Assembly: GCF_022900255.1 (NCBI RefSeq)
Contig: NZ_JALIRM010000010.1
Span: forward strand, 159,149-223,148
Length of the DNA stretch: 64,000 nucleotides
Direction of reading: 5' to 3'
From: Lederbergia wuyishanensis
Lineage (GTDB): Bacteria; Bacillota; Bacilli; Bacillales; Bacillaceae_C
The position numbers and the translations under genes are program-made. The notes below the pieces were generated by a model, which made no database searches, was not told the origin of the DNA, and saw nothing but the letters and a program-made list of their open reading frames with translations. Positions 26,602 through 35,380 of this stretch are shown piece by piece (within the stretch, counting starts at the first letter, position 1; each line of letters begins with the position of its first letter).

Positions 26602-27021
26602 AATATGTATCTGTACTTAGTTGGCACTTCCCCAAATCCACCACCACTCCTTCTCCCCCATGGCTCCACGCCCTCTTTTAAGCCTCTAGGCAATGGAACT
26701 AAGTTGGTACCGAAAACGCCCGTTTTAGCCCTCTTTTTTCCACTCTAGCTTGTATAGAATATACTGCCATTGTAACTAAGTTCTACCCCGAAATGGAGGA
26801 AAGAGTCCAGAAAAAAGACCGGATCGCAGTACTTTTTGGATGTAATTAAAGTGAGGAAACTAATTGAATAGAACCTAGAAATTTTGAAGATTTATGGTGT
26901 GGAAAGGAACTGAAAAGCATTATTGTGCAAGGGATTGGGGGCATACTGAACAAAAAAAAACGATCGGAAACCAAAACTAATCAAACGTTTGATTAACAAA
27001 AAATAACCGAGAAAGACGTAC
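26602..27021. repeat. Intergenic repeat family A, copy 1
   Basis: About 420 bases matching 31887-32286. It starts at ATATGTATCTGT and ACTTAGTTGG. It holds a nearly invariant core (26688-26784, from CTCTAGGCAATGGAACTAAG to GTAACTAAGTTC), continues with a degenerate purine-rich part, and ends with the 18-base dyad at 26979-26996 and CCGAGAAAGACGTAC. Stops occur in all frames, so it is probably not coding. Confidence 0.75.
26979..26996. promoter_or_regulatory. Perfect 18-base dyad TAATCAAACGTTTGATTA
   Basis: One of four occurrences (with 8613-8630 in a TAATTAAAC variant, 15197-15214, and about 32238-32254). The ACGT-centred dyad looks like a TetR-type operator. Here it is part of repeat family A rather than next to a start codon. 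Confidence 0.4.
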
Positions 27022-27432
27022 CTATATCCCTTCTAAAAAGTTGGTTTTCACCCAAATCGGCTTCACACCCTAAATAAATAGAGAGTGGCGATGAATGAGC
27101 AGCGAACATCAATGAGTAATTAAAGAATAATGATAAACAGTTGAAGATTGTTAATGATCAATTAGAGAGTGAGTATGAATAATTAGCGGTGTTAGTAAGT
27201 GGATATTGGTGAGTAGTGAATGCTATAGCATTAATTATAGTCTATGGTAACCCAGAAAACATACCAGCAATAACTTTACGATTCATTTCAATCCATTACT
27301 AATCATTTTGTTTTTTCTGCTACTAAGATATCAACATTAACTGCAGGTAACGACTACTGGTAAGGGAAGAAGAATTTAGCGGAGAGATATGAGGTTAGGA
27401 AAGGTTGAAATTTACTGTATTGGTGAAGAATT
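27022..27432. other. Intergenic stretch, purine-rich, no gene seen
   Basis: Between repeat copy 1 and the next terminator. It is dominated by GAATGAGCAG / GAGTGAGTATGAAT-like purine-rich sequence with no ribosome binding site leading into an open frame. Confidence 0.35.
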
Positions 27433-27475
27433 AAAAAAACCCAAAGTTCAGAACCCGTCTGTGCTTTGGGTTTTT
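27433..27475 (-). terminator. Terminator of the small membrane-anchored protein gene
   Basis: On the minus strand AAACCCAAAG and CTTTGGGTTT form a 10-base-pair stem with a 17-base loop, then a long T run, two bases after the stop. Confidence 0.85.
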
Positions 27476-27477
27476 AT

Positions 27478-27912
27478 CTATTCTGTAGCAACTTCCCAAT
27501 CAAAATCATGTTCTTCTATATAATCATAAAGAGGGATTATCACAGGGTCAATTTTATAGTAGGTTTCCCCTCCTACGACAACATAATTGTAACTAAAGTA
27601 AATCTGGTGTAAACCTTTATTGGTTCGTATATTGATGCTATTTTTTAAGTCTTCATGGTTTCTACTCTTTTTCACTTTGAAATCTAGGTCCATCAATTGT
27701 TTAATTACTTTTGGATCTTGAATCGTCACACTTTCACTTTTACTCAAAAGTGGTTCATCTATAACCACACTCACTTCTATAATACTTTCATCTTTCCCGA
27801 TTACACTCGAAAGAACTTCTTGGTACGTTGTTTTTTGCAATTGGTCATATAGCATATATCCTCCTATTAGGAAAATAACGATAACGAGACCAAAAGTTTG
27901 TTTTTTCTCCAT
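27478..27912 (-). CDS. Hypothetical membrane-anchored protein
   Basis: 144 residues from ATG 27912 after AGGGGGATGAAT. One N-terminal anchor (FGLVIVIFLIGGYMLYD, about 6-23) and an outer domain of about 120 residues with alternating beta-strand patterns (IEVSVVIDEPLLS, SINIRTNKGLHQIYFSYNY). I recognise no family. It is a single-gene unit with its own terminator, between repeat-filled regions. Confidence 0.6.
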   Translation of the reverse strand: MEKKQTFGLVIVIFLIGGYMLYDQLQKTTYQEVLSSVIGKDESIIEVSVVIDEPLLSKSESVTIQDPKVIKQLMDLDFKVKKSRNHEDLKNSINIRTNKGLHQIYFSYNYVVVGGETYYKIDPVIIPLYDYIEEHDFDWEVATE

Positions 27913-28241
27913 ATTCATCCCCCTACATTCCAATACTCGTATACTATTCCATTAAATGGTACCAAAGAAAATAATATTAATATAGTTGTTTTTTGATAGC
28001 ACTATATGAAGTAGATATACATCAAAAATTAAAGGAGATATTTTAACTCGATCTTTCCAACACGTTTCCCATATATTTGTCTGCTAAAAAATCCTTCTGT
28101 AAACAAAGAAAAGAGCTATGACCAAAGACGGGAAATGCAGCAATTTTTGGGATGGTGTAACAGTAAGGAATAATACTGGATAGAGATTGGAAATTATGCA
28201 GATTAATTTGGTGGAGAGACTGAATTCATACAATCAATGTT

Positions 28242-28748
28242 TTATGTATTTTTTTCTTCATCCATTATATTGAATGAAAAATCTATAAGTTTGTTTTCTA
28301 ACAATGTAAAATGGAAATCATATGGATTATCTTCGTATAACACAAAAGGAAGATATCTTGGTATTGCTTCTCCTAAACCAAAGTTATTATTTGATAATAC
28401 CCAATCTATACTTTTCCAGTCTAATATCCCCTCATCAGTCTTTATCGGAGTTGGATAACTATAATCATATGGAATTTCTACAAGATAAATATAGAAACCT
28501 CCAGCATCATTGTTATCTACTGTCCAAGTGACCTGGCCTTTATAAAAAACTTGAAAATTCATTATATTTATGGAGGTTTCTTCATTGACTTCTCGAATTA
28601 CACATTCCAATGGAGTTTCATTGCATTCTATTTTTCCTCCAGTTCCATTCCATAACCCTTTGGCTGGGGATGAATCTCGATTTAGTAAAAGTAGTTCATT
28701 ATTCCTCTTAATAATACATAGCGTCATACCTATCATAATAAAAACCAT
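28242..28748 (-). CDS. NUDIX hydrolase (8-oxo-dGTP diphosphatase-like)
   Basis: 168 residues; ATG 28748 after AAAGGAAAG (GTG 28751 and ATG 28736 are alternatives). The Nudix box reads GKIECNETPLECVIREVNEETSI in the order G-x5-E-x7-REVNEE, complete for metal binding. The N-terminal MTLCIIKRNNELLLLNR and KGLWNGTGGK fit MutT/YtkD-like enzymes that hydrolyse oxidised dNTPs or other nucleoside diphosphate derivatives. It stands 234 bases from the next upstream gene, a nucleosidase; linked function is possible but not shown. Confidence 0.82.
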   Translation of the reverse strand: MVFIMIGMTLCIIKRNNELLLLNRDSSPAKGLWNGTGGKIECNETPLECVIREVNEETSINIMNFQVFYKGQVTWTVDNNDAGGFYIYLVEIPYDYSYPTPIKTDEGILDWKSIDWVLSNNNFGLGEAIPRYLPFVLYEDNPYDFHFTLLENKLIDFSFNIMDEEKNT

Positions 28749-28805
28749 CACTTTCCTTAAAGGTTTTGTTGCTCAAGCATAATCTGTAATTATTTTCCTT
28801 TAACT

Positions 28806-28890
28806 AATCTGCTCTGTTGCTTAATAACTTCAACTTAAAAAGCGATAATCCTTCCTCAGTTAAAGCACCCTTTCGTATAAGTACATTTTT
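28806..28890. repeat. Intergenic repeat family C, further copy
   Basis: Shares AATAACTTCAAC, AAAAAGCGATAATCCTTC and GTACATTTTTTCACAA blocks with 30310-30408 and 31745-31795, and the CTGC-TTAATAA start with the other family members. Confidence 0.5.
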
Positions 28891-28984
28891 TCACAATCTT
28901 GCTATTGAAAGCAGAACAAAGGAGACTCCATTAAAAGAGAAGTTTCATCAACAATCACAATCTTTCTATTAACTTCAAATTAAT

Positions 28985-29656
28985 TTATATAAATCTCTTT
29001 AAATATTCGCCAAATATTTTGTTCATAACTTTGGGGGTGTTTTCTAAATAAATATTAATTTGTTCAATGTTCGAATCGAAATTATCAGAGTTACTTTCTT
29101 CTGTTGGAAAATCAGATATTCCTTTTATAATAATGCACTCAACATCATTCTTCTTACAGATATAAGCAATTGCACCCGCTTCTGTATCGGCTATTATTAT
29201 TTTGTTTTCTTTAAGTTCTAAATAATCCTTCCACATAACTACTGCTTTATCAGCGGTGCCAATTGTTCCGGTATAAAAATCATTTCCATATTTTGATAAA
29301 TCAATATCGACTATGAAAGACTGTTTAATAAAAGGCTCAATTTCTTTTACTGTGCAATCATATTGAACGGCTTTATCGGGTACAAAAATATCCAAATTAC
29401 TGAACTTATCATCTATTCCTGCACATGTTCCAGCAACGATTACTTTGGTTAAATTAAATTTAGAAATCATATACTGATTACCACCAACACCATTTACTTT
29501 TCTTACACCGGTACTATAAAAAACAAGTTCAGTATCATTAATTGTTCTCATGAAATATTCTCCATAAGGATAACCGAAACGTTCGTTATCTTTTATGCTA
29601 AAGTATTCCAATGTCGCTTCATATTCCCACTTTGTTGCTATACTTATTCCTATCAT
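28985..29656 (-). CDS. MTA/SAH nucleosidase-like nucleoside phosphorylase family protein
   Basis: 223 residues of the PNP_UDP fold. VIVAGTCAGIDD is the phosphate/ribose loop. ADTEAGAIAYICKKN corresponds to the DMEGAAVA substrate-Glu segment, and IIIKGISDFP carries the catalytic Asp as in MTA/SAH nucleosidase. It would cleave a purine nucleoside bond. It is shorter in key motifs than canonical MtnN and lacks the FMS-type ribose site, so the substrate may differ. Both neighbours are NUDIX hydrolases. Confidence 0.75.
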   Translation of the reverse strand: MIGISIATKWEYEATLEYFSIKDNERFGYPYGEYFMRTINDTELVFYSTGVRKVNGVGGNQYMISKFNLTKVIVAGTCAGIDDKFSNLDIFVPDKAVQYDCTVKEIEPFIKQSFIVDIDLSKYGNDFYTGTIGTADKAVVMWKDYLELKENKIIIADTEAGAIAYICKKNDVECIIIKGISDFPTEESNSDNFDSNIEQINIYLENTPKVMNKIFGEYLKRFI

Positions 29657-29769
29657 CGACTTATCACCATACTATTTGTAATTTAAGAACTTTATTATCC
29701 ATAAACACCTACTTCTTGCAAATCCATAATTATATAGGTTTTTTTAAGCTAACCTGTCCGTTAGCTTAA

Positions 29770-30231
29770 TTAATATAATCTACCTACTAAGTTATAAGGA
29801 TTTATCTCCCAAGTTTCATAAGGGATAAAGTTTTTGGCTTTTATACAATCAATTGTGCGAGATTTCATATGTGGGCGAGTTATGTATTTATCAATATTTT
29901 CCTCGGTAAGTTTAATGAATTTAGCCTCTTTAATTTCTTCTGGTTGAATTTTTATTTCGCCACTAACATATTTCGCCTTAAACACCACAGATAATAGATG
30001 TTTTGTGGCATTGTAATACACTCCTGTTATTCCAATAGGTAAGATCACTATTCCTGTTTCCTCTAATATTTCTCTACATACAGCTTTATCAAGAGGTTCT
30101 CCTTCTTCTACTTGTCCTCCTGGAGCTTCCCAAGTATCAGACCGCCAGTGTGTCTTGACTAAAAGAGCTTCTCCATTTTCATTAGTAACATAAGCAGAAA
30201 CTGCAATTATATGTTTTGGTGTCGTATGCAA
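29770..30231 (-). CDS. NUDIX hydrolase, TTG start
   Basis: 153 residues from TTG 30231 after AGGGGGA at 7 bases. A nearby ATG is out of frame. A complete Nudix box, GGQVEEGEPLDKAVCREILEETGI, follows the strand AYVTNENGEALLVKTHWR. C-terminal WEINPYNLVGRLY. Hydrolyses an unknown nucleoside diphosphate linked to X. Transcribed alone or with the downstream nucleosidase (114-base gap containing a family C repeat scrap). Confidence 0.82.
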   Translation of the reverse strand: MHTTPKHIIAVSAYVTNENGEALLVKTHWRSDTWEAPGGQVEEGEPLDKAVCREILEETGIVILPIGITGVYYNATKHLLSVVFKAKYVSGEIKIQPEEIKEAKFIKLTEENIDKYITRPHMKSRTIDCIKAKNFIPYETWEINPYNLVGRLY

Positions 30232-30309
30232 AATACATTCCCCCTTACTTTGTTAATAATTTTTTACTTGCTAAACCATGTACAATGCTTGTTTTTTTCC
30301 ACTTGTTCA

Positions 30310-30408
30310 TAAACTAAACTGCCCTTTAGTACAATAACTTCAACAAAAATAAGCGATAATCCTTCTTGGACTATCGCACCTGTTAGTTTAATAAGAAAAA
30401 GCGATTAT
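30310..30408. repeat. Intergenic repeat family C, tandem pair
   Basis: AAACTGCCCTTTAGTACAAT, AACTTCAAC, AAGCGATAATCCTTCTTGG, then a second unit ACTATCGCACCTGTTAGTTT. The two units oppose GCGATA with TATCGC, so the RNA could fold into a stem. Confidence 0.5.
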
Positions 30409-30456
30409 TAATGACTATTGGCATGAGAAATTTTGTTTTTCTCCTAGCGTTACCCC

Positions 30457-30708
30457 TTATAGAAAAATTAAAGCTTGTATTAATGCGAGTGCAGCAGTTC
30501 CTATTATTGGTGCAATTTTTAATAGCATTAGTCCACCAGTTGTTGAAATTAGTGGGTCAATTGGGTCTTTTGCAGGTGAAGCTAGAAGATTGATGAATCG
30601 TTCCCATCTATTAGATTTCATTGGGAAATCCGGTATATCTATGTGATATTCATCCAACTTCGTACACAGATGATGATCCTTATTAAAGGGATCCTGACTC
30701 ATATTCAT
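30457..30708 (-). CDS. Small single-pass membrane protein, probable anti-sigma factor
   Basis: 83 residues. A hydrophilic N-terminal part of about 45 (DPFNKDHHLCTKLDEYHI) precedes one hydrophobic segment (LMLLKIAPIIGTAALALIQA) at the very end. It overlaps the ECF sigma gene by 26 bases and lies directly downstream of it. It is far smaller than ordinary anti-sigma factors and has no zinc motif. The role as sigma-binding partner is inferred from position and topology. Confidence 0.6.
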   Translation of the reverse strand: MNMSQDPFNKDHHLCTKLDEYHIDIPDFPMKSNRWERFINLLASPAKDPIDPLISTTGGLMLLKIAPIIGTAALALIQALIFL

Positions 30709-31228
30709 CTACCTCCAATTCTTCTTTTAATTTTTTGATTGCTATGTGTAATCTTGATTTAACCGTCCCTTTCGGAATTCCAAGGATTTTTGCTATTTCC
30801 TCTTGTGGCATATCGTGATAATAGAAAAGTAATACAACGGCACGTTGTATTTCAGGGAGCTGTGCAACGGCTTCCCGAATGCTTATTCTATCTAATTGAT
30901 GAAATTCTTCGATGTGTATCGGAGTAAGAAAAGGCAAAAGGTTCCTCCATCTCTTGCGGCGATTTAATTTTGTTATCATCAATCGATATGCAATTTGAAA
31001 AAGATATGATTTTAGTTTTCCCTTACTTGGATTGTAATCGTACTTATAACGTTGTAGTTTGACAAATGTGTCTTGAACGATATCAATGCTTAATTGCTCA
31101 TCTCTTGAATAACGGAGAATAAACGAATAAAGAGGTTGTTTTAATAGAGTGTAGATCCCTTCTAACGCTTTGTTATCACCATCTTGATAAGCGATCATTA
31201 ATTCATCTTCACGTTCATTCAATCTCAT
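30683..31228 (-). CDS. ECF-type sigma factor
   Basis: 181 residues. Region 2: LEGIYTLLKQPLYSFILRYSRDEQLSIDIVQDTFVKL with KLKSYLFQIAYRLMITKLNRRKR. Region 4: LPEIQRAVVLLFYYHDMPQEEIAKILGIPKGTVKSRLHIAIKKLKEE. It is the middle gene of three overlapping ones: a small membrane protein upstream (14-base overlap) and a tiny probable anti-sigma downstream (26-base overlap). The operon has a good ECF promoter, consistent with autoregulation. Confidence 0.88.
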   Translation of the reverse strand: MRLNEREDELMIAYQDGDNKALEGIYTLLKQPLYSFILRYSRDEQLSIDIVQDTFVKLQRYKYDYNPSKGKLKSYLFQIAYRLMITKLNRRKRWRNLLPFLTPIHIEEFHQLDRISIREAVAQLPEIQRAVVLLFYYHDMPQEEIAKILGIPKGTVKSRLHIAIKKLKEELEVDEYESGSL

Positions 31229-31595
31229 CGCCCCAGCGTTCCTTGATAGCTTTCAACGTCATGGATACCCTACAAATTAAGTAAATAATTGATACAATTG
31301 TCCATAATTGTGCTTGGTTTGTAAAAAATAGCACAAAAACATTCTCAACTGTTTCACCACTAAAGACTAAAAAATTAAGAACCTGAACACAAATAATGGA
31401 ATATACGGCTAGACCAAGTGTAAGTGTATCAAAAACGTTCCATCTTAAATATATTTTCGTTTTCTTATAATTAATTTTACCATTTTCACGGACAACATAT
31501 TTTCGATCAATTGGAATAGCAATAGCTAAAATTAAAACCAATAAAAATCCTGAAATGATAAGAGAAACAATCCAACCAGTATCCATTTGTAACAT
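31215..31595 (-). CDS. Small membrane protein, first gene of an ECF sigma operon
   Basis: 126 residues from ATG 31595 after GAAGGTAGATTGGGG; the longer frame to 31700 would run over the promoter. Three hydrophobic segments (WIVSLIISGFLLVLILAIAI, TLGLAVYSIICVQVLNFLV, LWTIVSIIYLICRV). No family recognised. It overlaps the sigma gene by 14 bases, so it is translationally coupled and probably helps sense or restrain the sigma factor. Confidence 0.6.
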   Translation of the reverse strand: MLQMDTGWIVSLIISGFLLVLILAIAIPIDRKYVVRENGKINYKKTKIYLRWNVFDTLTLGLAVYSIICVQVLNFLVFSGETVENVFVLFFTNQAQLWTIVSIIYLICRVSMTLKAIKERWGDEIE

Positions 31596-31621
31596 CCCCA
31601 ATCTACCTTCTTTTCTAACTA

Positions 31622-31647
31622 TACAAATGAGAAGACAAAAAGGTTCA
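31622..31647 (-). promoter_or_regulatory. ECF-type promoter of the three-gene sigma operon
   Basis: On the minus strand TGAACC (31647-31642), exactly 16 bases, then TGTA (31625-31622). This matches the TGAAAC-N16-CGTA architecture in all but two positions. The start codon lies 27 bases downstream. Confidence 0.6.
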
Positions 31648-31744
31648 TTTAAAATGAAAGAAGTTTGTTTCTTTCCTTGTTCAAATAGAATTATTTCCAC
31701 TTTTCAACTAAATCCCATTTTAATTATCAAAAATCCATTATTTC

Positions 31745-31795
31745 TTATTGAACTAAACTGCCTCATTAGTGTAAGTACATTTTTTCACAAAATCT
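31745..31795. repeat. Intergenic repeat family C, short copy
   Basis: GAACTAAACTGCCTCATTAG followed by GTAAGTACATTTTTTCACAA, blocks shared with 28806-28890. Confidence 0.45.
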
Positions 31796-31886
31796 TATAT
31801 CTTCCTTATTTTACCATATATTCTAAATATTTTTAACCCAACTTTTTCCTCATCCCTCTAATGTCCATTTCCACTACTCGTCTACT

Positions 31887-32286
31887 ATATGTATCTGTTA
31901 ACTTAGTTGGTACTTCTCCAAATCCACCTCCACCCCTTCTCCCTCTTGGCTCCACCCCCCTCTTTTTAGCCTCTAGGCAATGGAACTAAGTTGGTACCGA
32001 AAACGCCCATTTTTGCCCTCTTTTTTCCACTCTGGCTTGTATAGAATATTCTGCCATTGTAACTAAGTTCGAACTTGAACAGAGGAAAGAATCAGGAGAA
32101 AAGAATGGAAATGTAACAATTTTGGGACAGAGTAGAGTAAAGAAAAGAGCCGAAGAAAGATTGGAGATCCTACGGGTTTATGGAGTGGAAAAGAAACTGA
32201 AAAGCCTTATGGAACAAGGGTTATAGGGCATATTGGATAAACTAATCAAACGTTTGATTGAACAAAAAAGAACCGAGAAAGACGTA
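31887..32286. repeat. Intergenic repeat family A, copy 2
   Basis: Second copy of the element at 26602-27021. The core 31973-32069 is nearly identical to copy 1 (a few substitutions in almost 100 bases) while the outer parts have drifted. It ends with AAACTAATCAAACGTTTGAT and CCGAGAAAGACGTAC as copy 1 does. Just beyond it, AGGTACCAACCTAGTTAC (32340-32357) is roughly the reverse complement of the GTAACTAAGTTGGTACC-like motif inside the element. An inverted terminal repeat of a MITE-like unit is therefore possible. Confidence 0.75.
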
Positions 32287-32412
32287 CTATTGGTACGCAT
32301 CGCGATTCTTTTGGAGCTTCTCTCCCCTTTTTCCCTTTTAGGTACCAACCTAGTTACAGCAAGGGAAAACAAAGTTCCATGGGTATCGAGGGAGTTACAG
32401 GGGGATAAGTTC

Positions 32413-32510
32413 ATACACGTTTGCATGTTTTGAGCTTTTGACTCAATATCAAATTCATTGATTCGATCTTCCTTTTTTCTTTTTGAAATGTACTCTTCAA
32501 GAGAAAGCAT
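32413..32510 (-). pseudogene. N-terminal remnant of a Bacillus hypothetical protein
   Basis: ATG 32510 follows AGGATGTGAAAAG, and the first 32 residues (LSLEEYISKRKKEDRINEF, then DIESKAQNMQTC) look like the conserved start of a family of hypothetical proteins seen in many bacilli. After that the frame runs into repeat-derived sequence and no longer looks like protein. I take it as a gene truncated by the repeat. The family resemblance is from memory. Confidence 0.35.
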
Positions 32511-32519
32511 CTTTTCACA

Positions 32520-33023
32520 TCCTAATATATCTTCCTATAACCTTTTCTATTTATTATACTAATTTCCCTTTTAAACCTTAATTCCAATCCCATTATCCTC
32601 TACTATGTCCCCATCGAATATTAACGTTCCATCGCCCCTCCTCCCTCTCACTCTCTTCTATCCCTTCTCTCCCAAGGGCTCACGCCCCTTTCACTCATCC
32701 TTCCATTTTCCGTTATAAAAAAATTATGTTCCCGCCTTTTTGCCGATTTTCGCTTGAAATTGTACTGATTTTGCAATGATTTTGATAAAAAAATTACGTT
32801 CCATAGTAGACAGAATCTGAATGAAAAATGAAGGGCTCATTTGATCTAAAGGGTGAGGAAAAACACCGGAAAGGAGACCGATCTTATACCGTGGGGAAAC
32901 TAACTGAGAGAAACTAGAATCCTTACTGGACAAGGATTTTGAGGATACTGGAGATTGTAAATACGACTGGAAATGGGATTGGATTGATATAGAATTCCGT
33001 CTGATTTCTCCCCAATTTTGGTG
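32520..33023. other. Intergenic stretch with a degenerate family A-like segment
   Basis: A pyrimidine-rich block (CCCCTCCTCCCTCTC, about 32635-32660) is followed by CCCGCCTTTTTGCCGATTTT, TGAGGAAAAACACCGG and ACAAGGATTTTGAGGATACT. This is the same order of textures as in the family A copies but with low identity. No gene is seen. Confidence 0.3.
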
Positions 33024-33070
33024 AAAAAAACCGAAGGTCTGCCGGAAAAAGCACCGGAAAAAACCTTCGG
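33024..33070 (-). terminator. glmS: Terminator downstream of glmS
   Basis: On the minus strand CCGAAGGT pairs with ACCTTCGG around a long loop that itself holds CCGGTG/CCGGCA-type pairing, followed by seven T. It lies about 95 bases past the glmS stop. Between them is a tandem duplication of TTATTTTTATTTAAG (33081-33120). Confidence 0.75.
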
Positions 33071-33165
33071 ATTGGGAACTTTATTTTTATTTAAGGAACG
33101 TTATTTTTATTTAAGAACCGTTAATTTTAGATAGAGACAATTTACAAAATCAATCGTTTTGAGTC

Positions 33166-34968
33166 CTACTCCACCGTTACACTTTTCGCTAGATTCCTAG
33201 GTTTATCAACATCGCAACCACGATGCAAGGATGCGTAATAAGCGATGAGTTGGAGTGGGATGACAGAGATAAGAGGTGTTAGTAATTCGTTTACTGCTGG
33301 TAGAACGAAACGATCATCGTTTGTTTCGAGTCCTGCCATTGAGATAATGCATGGGTTGGCGCCGCGGGCGACGACCTCTTTGACGTTGCCGCGTATGCTC
33401 CAGTTGACGTTTTCTTGGGTTGCCAAGGCGATGACAGGTGTACCGTCTTCAATTAGGGCGATGGTTCCGTGTTTGAGTTCTCCACCTGCAAAACCTTCAG
33501 CTTGGATATAGGATATTTCTTTTAATTTCAAAGCTCCTTCTAGACATACGAAGTAATCAAATGAACGCCCAATGAAGAAGCAGTTGCGTGTAAATGGTAG
33601 AAATTCGCTTGCGATTTTTTCAAATTCTTCTTTTGAATCGCAGAGGGTTTCCATAGCATTTGCGATGATTCCAAGTTCATGGATGAGATCAAATCCATCA
33701 TTCAGTCCTCGAGATTGGGCTGTTACATTTGCAAGAATGGCTAATACCGCAATTTGTGCAGTGTAGGCTTTCGTCGAAGCAACAGCAATTTCTGGTCCTG
33801 CATGGAGTAGCATCGTGAAATTTGCTTCACGTGATAATGTTGATCCGGGAACATTGGTGATCGTTAAAGCTTTATAGCCCATTTCTTTTACTTGAACTAA
33901 AACCGCTCGACTGTCCGCTGTTTCCCCGCTTTGAGAAATAAAAATGAACAGTGGCTTTTCAGATAAAAGTGGCATATTGTAGCTAAATTCACTTGCGACA
34001 TGAACTTCAACTGGAATTTTTGCCATGTTTTCTATGAATTGCTTTCCGACAAGACCTGCATGATAGCTCGTTCCACACGCTACAATATAGATTCGATCAC
34101 ATTCCTTAACTGCTTCTATAATGTCTTCTGCGATATCCAGATCCCCTTTTTCATTCTGGTAAGCTTGAATGATTTTTCTCATCACTAGGGGCTGTTCGTC
34201 GATTTCTTTTAACATATAGTGAGGATATGTGCCTTTTTCAATATCGCTTGCATCAATTTCTGCTTTATATGGATCACGATTGACGATTTCCCCAGCAAGG
34301 TTTTTAATCGTCACTTCATCTTTTTTCAAAAGCACCATTTCTTTATCCATTAATTCGATGTACGTATCGGTTACTTGAATCATGGCCATGGCGTCACTAG
34401 CTACGACATTGAATCCATCTCCAACACCTACGAGCAGCGGACTCTTATTTTTCGCAACGAAAATCGTATCAGGGTTTTCCGAATCGATAATGGCGATGGC
34501 ATAAGATCCTTCCAATAAAGTCAGCACCTTGCGGATTGCTTCTTCGACGGTCATTCCTTCGTTCACAAACTTATCGACCAGCTGGACAATCACTTCAGAA
34601 TCCGTATCACTTTGAAATGAAACATTTTGTAAGTATTTTTGCTGCAATAATGTATAGTTTTCAATGACTCCGTTATGGACTAAAGTAAAACGACCTGAAG
34701 TGCTTTGATGCGGATGTGCATTAGAACGACTTGGTACTCCGTGTGTCGCCCAGCGTGTATGTCCGATTCCAGCATGCGCAAAAATTCTTTCGTCCACAGC
34801 ACTTCTTAAATCGGCAATCCGTCCTTTTTCTTTAAAAATATGAACGCCGCTATCATTGTTCAAAGCAATACCCGCAGAATCATACCCTCTATATTCAAGC
34901 TTTTCTAAGCCCTTTAATAAAATTTCTTTCGAATCTTGATTTCCAATATAACCTGTAATGCCGCACAT
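33166..34968 (-). CDS. glmS: Glutamine-fructose-6-phosphate aminotransferase (isomerising)
   Basis: 600 residues, full length. Makes glucosamine-6-phosphate from fructose-6-phosphate and glutamine, the first committed step to UDP-GlcNAc for wall synthesis; cytoplasmic. The N-terminal glutaminase domain starts MCGITGYIG (Cys2 is the nucleophile) with HTRWATHG and HNGVIENY. Two SIS domains follow ([21 protein letters not shown]), and the end is [13 protein letters not shown] with the usual C-loop. GGAGGAAAAACTT precedes the ATG. The leader is the glmS ribozyme. Unlike in B. subtilis, glmM is not adjacent but 20.8 kb upstream on the same strand. Confidence 0.97.
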   Translation of the reverse strand: MCGITGYIGNQDSKEILLKGLEKLEYRGYDSAGIALNNDSGVHIFKEKGRIADLRSAVDERIFAHAGIGHTRWATHGVPSRSNAHPHQSTSGRFTLVHNGVIENYTLLQQKYLQNVSFQSDTDSEVIVQLVDKFVNEGMTVEEAIRKVLTLLEGSYAIAIIDSENPDTIFVAKNKSPLLVGVGDGFNVVASDAMAMIQVTDTYIELMDKEMVLLKKDEVTIKNLAGEIVNRDPYKAEIDASDIEKGTYPHYMLKEIDEQPLVMRKIIQAYQNEKGDLDIAEDIIEAVKECDRIYIVACGTSYHAGLVGKQFIENMAKIPVEVHVASEFSYNMPLLSEKPLFIFISQSGETADSRAVLVQVKEMGYKALTITNVPGSTLSREANFTMLLHAGPEIAVASTKAYTAQIAVLAILANVTAQSRGLNDGFDLIHELGIIANAMETLCDSKEEFEKIASEFLPFTRNCFFIGRSFDYFVCLEGALKLKEISYIQAEGFAGGELKHGTIALIEDGTPVIALATQENVNWSIRGNVKEVVARGANPCIISMAGLETNDDRFVLPAVNELLTPLISVIPLQLIAYYASLHRGCDVDKPRNLAKSVTVE

Positions 34969-35049
34969 AAGTTTTTCCTCCTACATAAGGAGGCAAGCAG
35001 GCACGGGGGCATACTTGCCCCCTTATCTCTGTTTTATTTTTCTGTATGT

Positions 35050-35212
35050 GCACATTCTCTTTCTTTTGTCCACCGAGTCGCCTCTAGTGATTTGAGAAAG
35101 AAAGTTCGACTGTGTGTCACAGCCGGGAGGCATCCGCCGAACGTTCGATAAACCTCCACCTCGTCAACTAATCTAAAAAACTTCTACGAACAGATTAGTT
35201 CTGGCGCTTATT
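35050..35212 (-). ncRNA. glmS ribozyme-riboswitch
   Basis: Reading the minus strand, the cleavage site precedes GCGCCAGAACT (G at 35207). It is followed by P2 arms CTAATCTGTTCGTAG/AGATTAGTTG, the core GACGAGGTGGAGG, TCGAACGTTCGGCGGATG and CCTCCCGGCTGTGACACACAG, ending near GGCGACTCGGTGG. These are the conserved core segments. Glucosamine-6-phosphate acts as cofactor for self-cleavage and so lowers glmS expression. A GGGGGCAAGTATGCCCCC hairpin lies between the ribozyme and the start codon. Confidence 0.95.
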
Positions 35213-35347
35213 TTTCCTAAACCAACGATGCTCCTTTCTATAATTGAGTAAAAAGCGAAACAGGAATATCATACTATAAATATTTTCTCATGGTCAATGA
35301 TAATATATGAAAATATGAAGTTAGTTGATAGCAGTTTTTCCCAATAT

Positions 35348-35377
35348 AAAAAAGCAGACAGCCAGAATGTCTGCTTG
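35348..35377 (-). terminator. Terminator of the P450 gene
   Basis: On the minus strand AAGCAGACA pairs with TGTCTGCTT (9 base pairs) followed by six T, four bases after the stop. Confidence 0.88.
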
Positions 35378-35380
35378 ATA

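Noticed and set aside
26566..26748. Open frame over the core of repeat family A
   Set aside because: Proline-rich translation from a C-rich repeat, not preserved in the second copy; no ribosome binding site.
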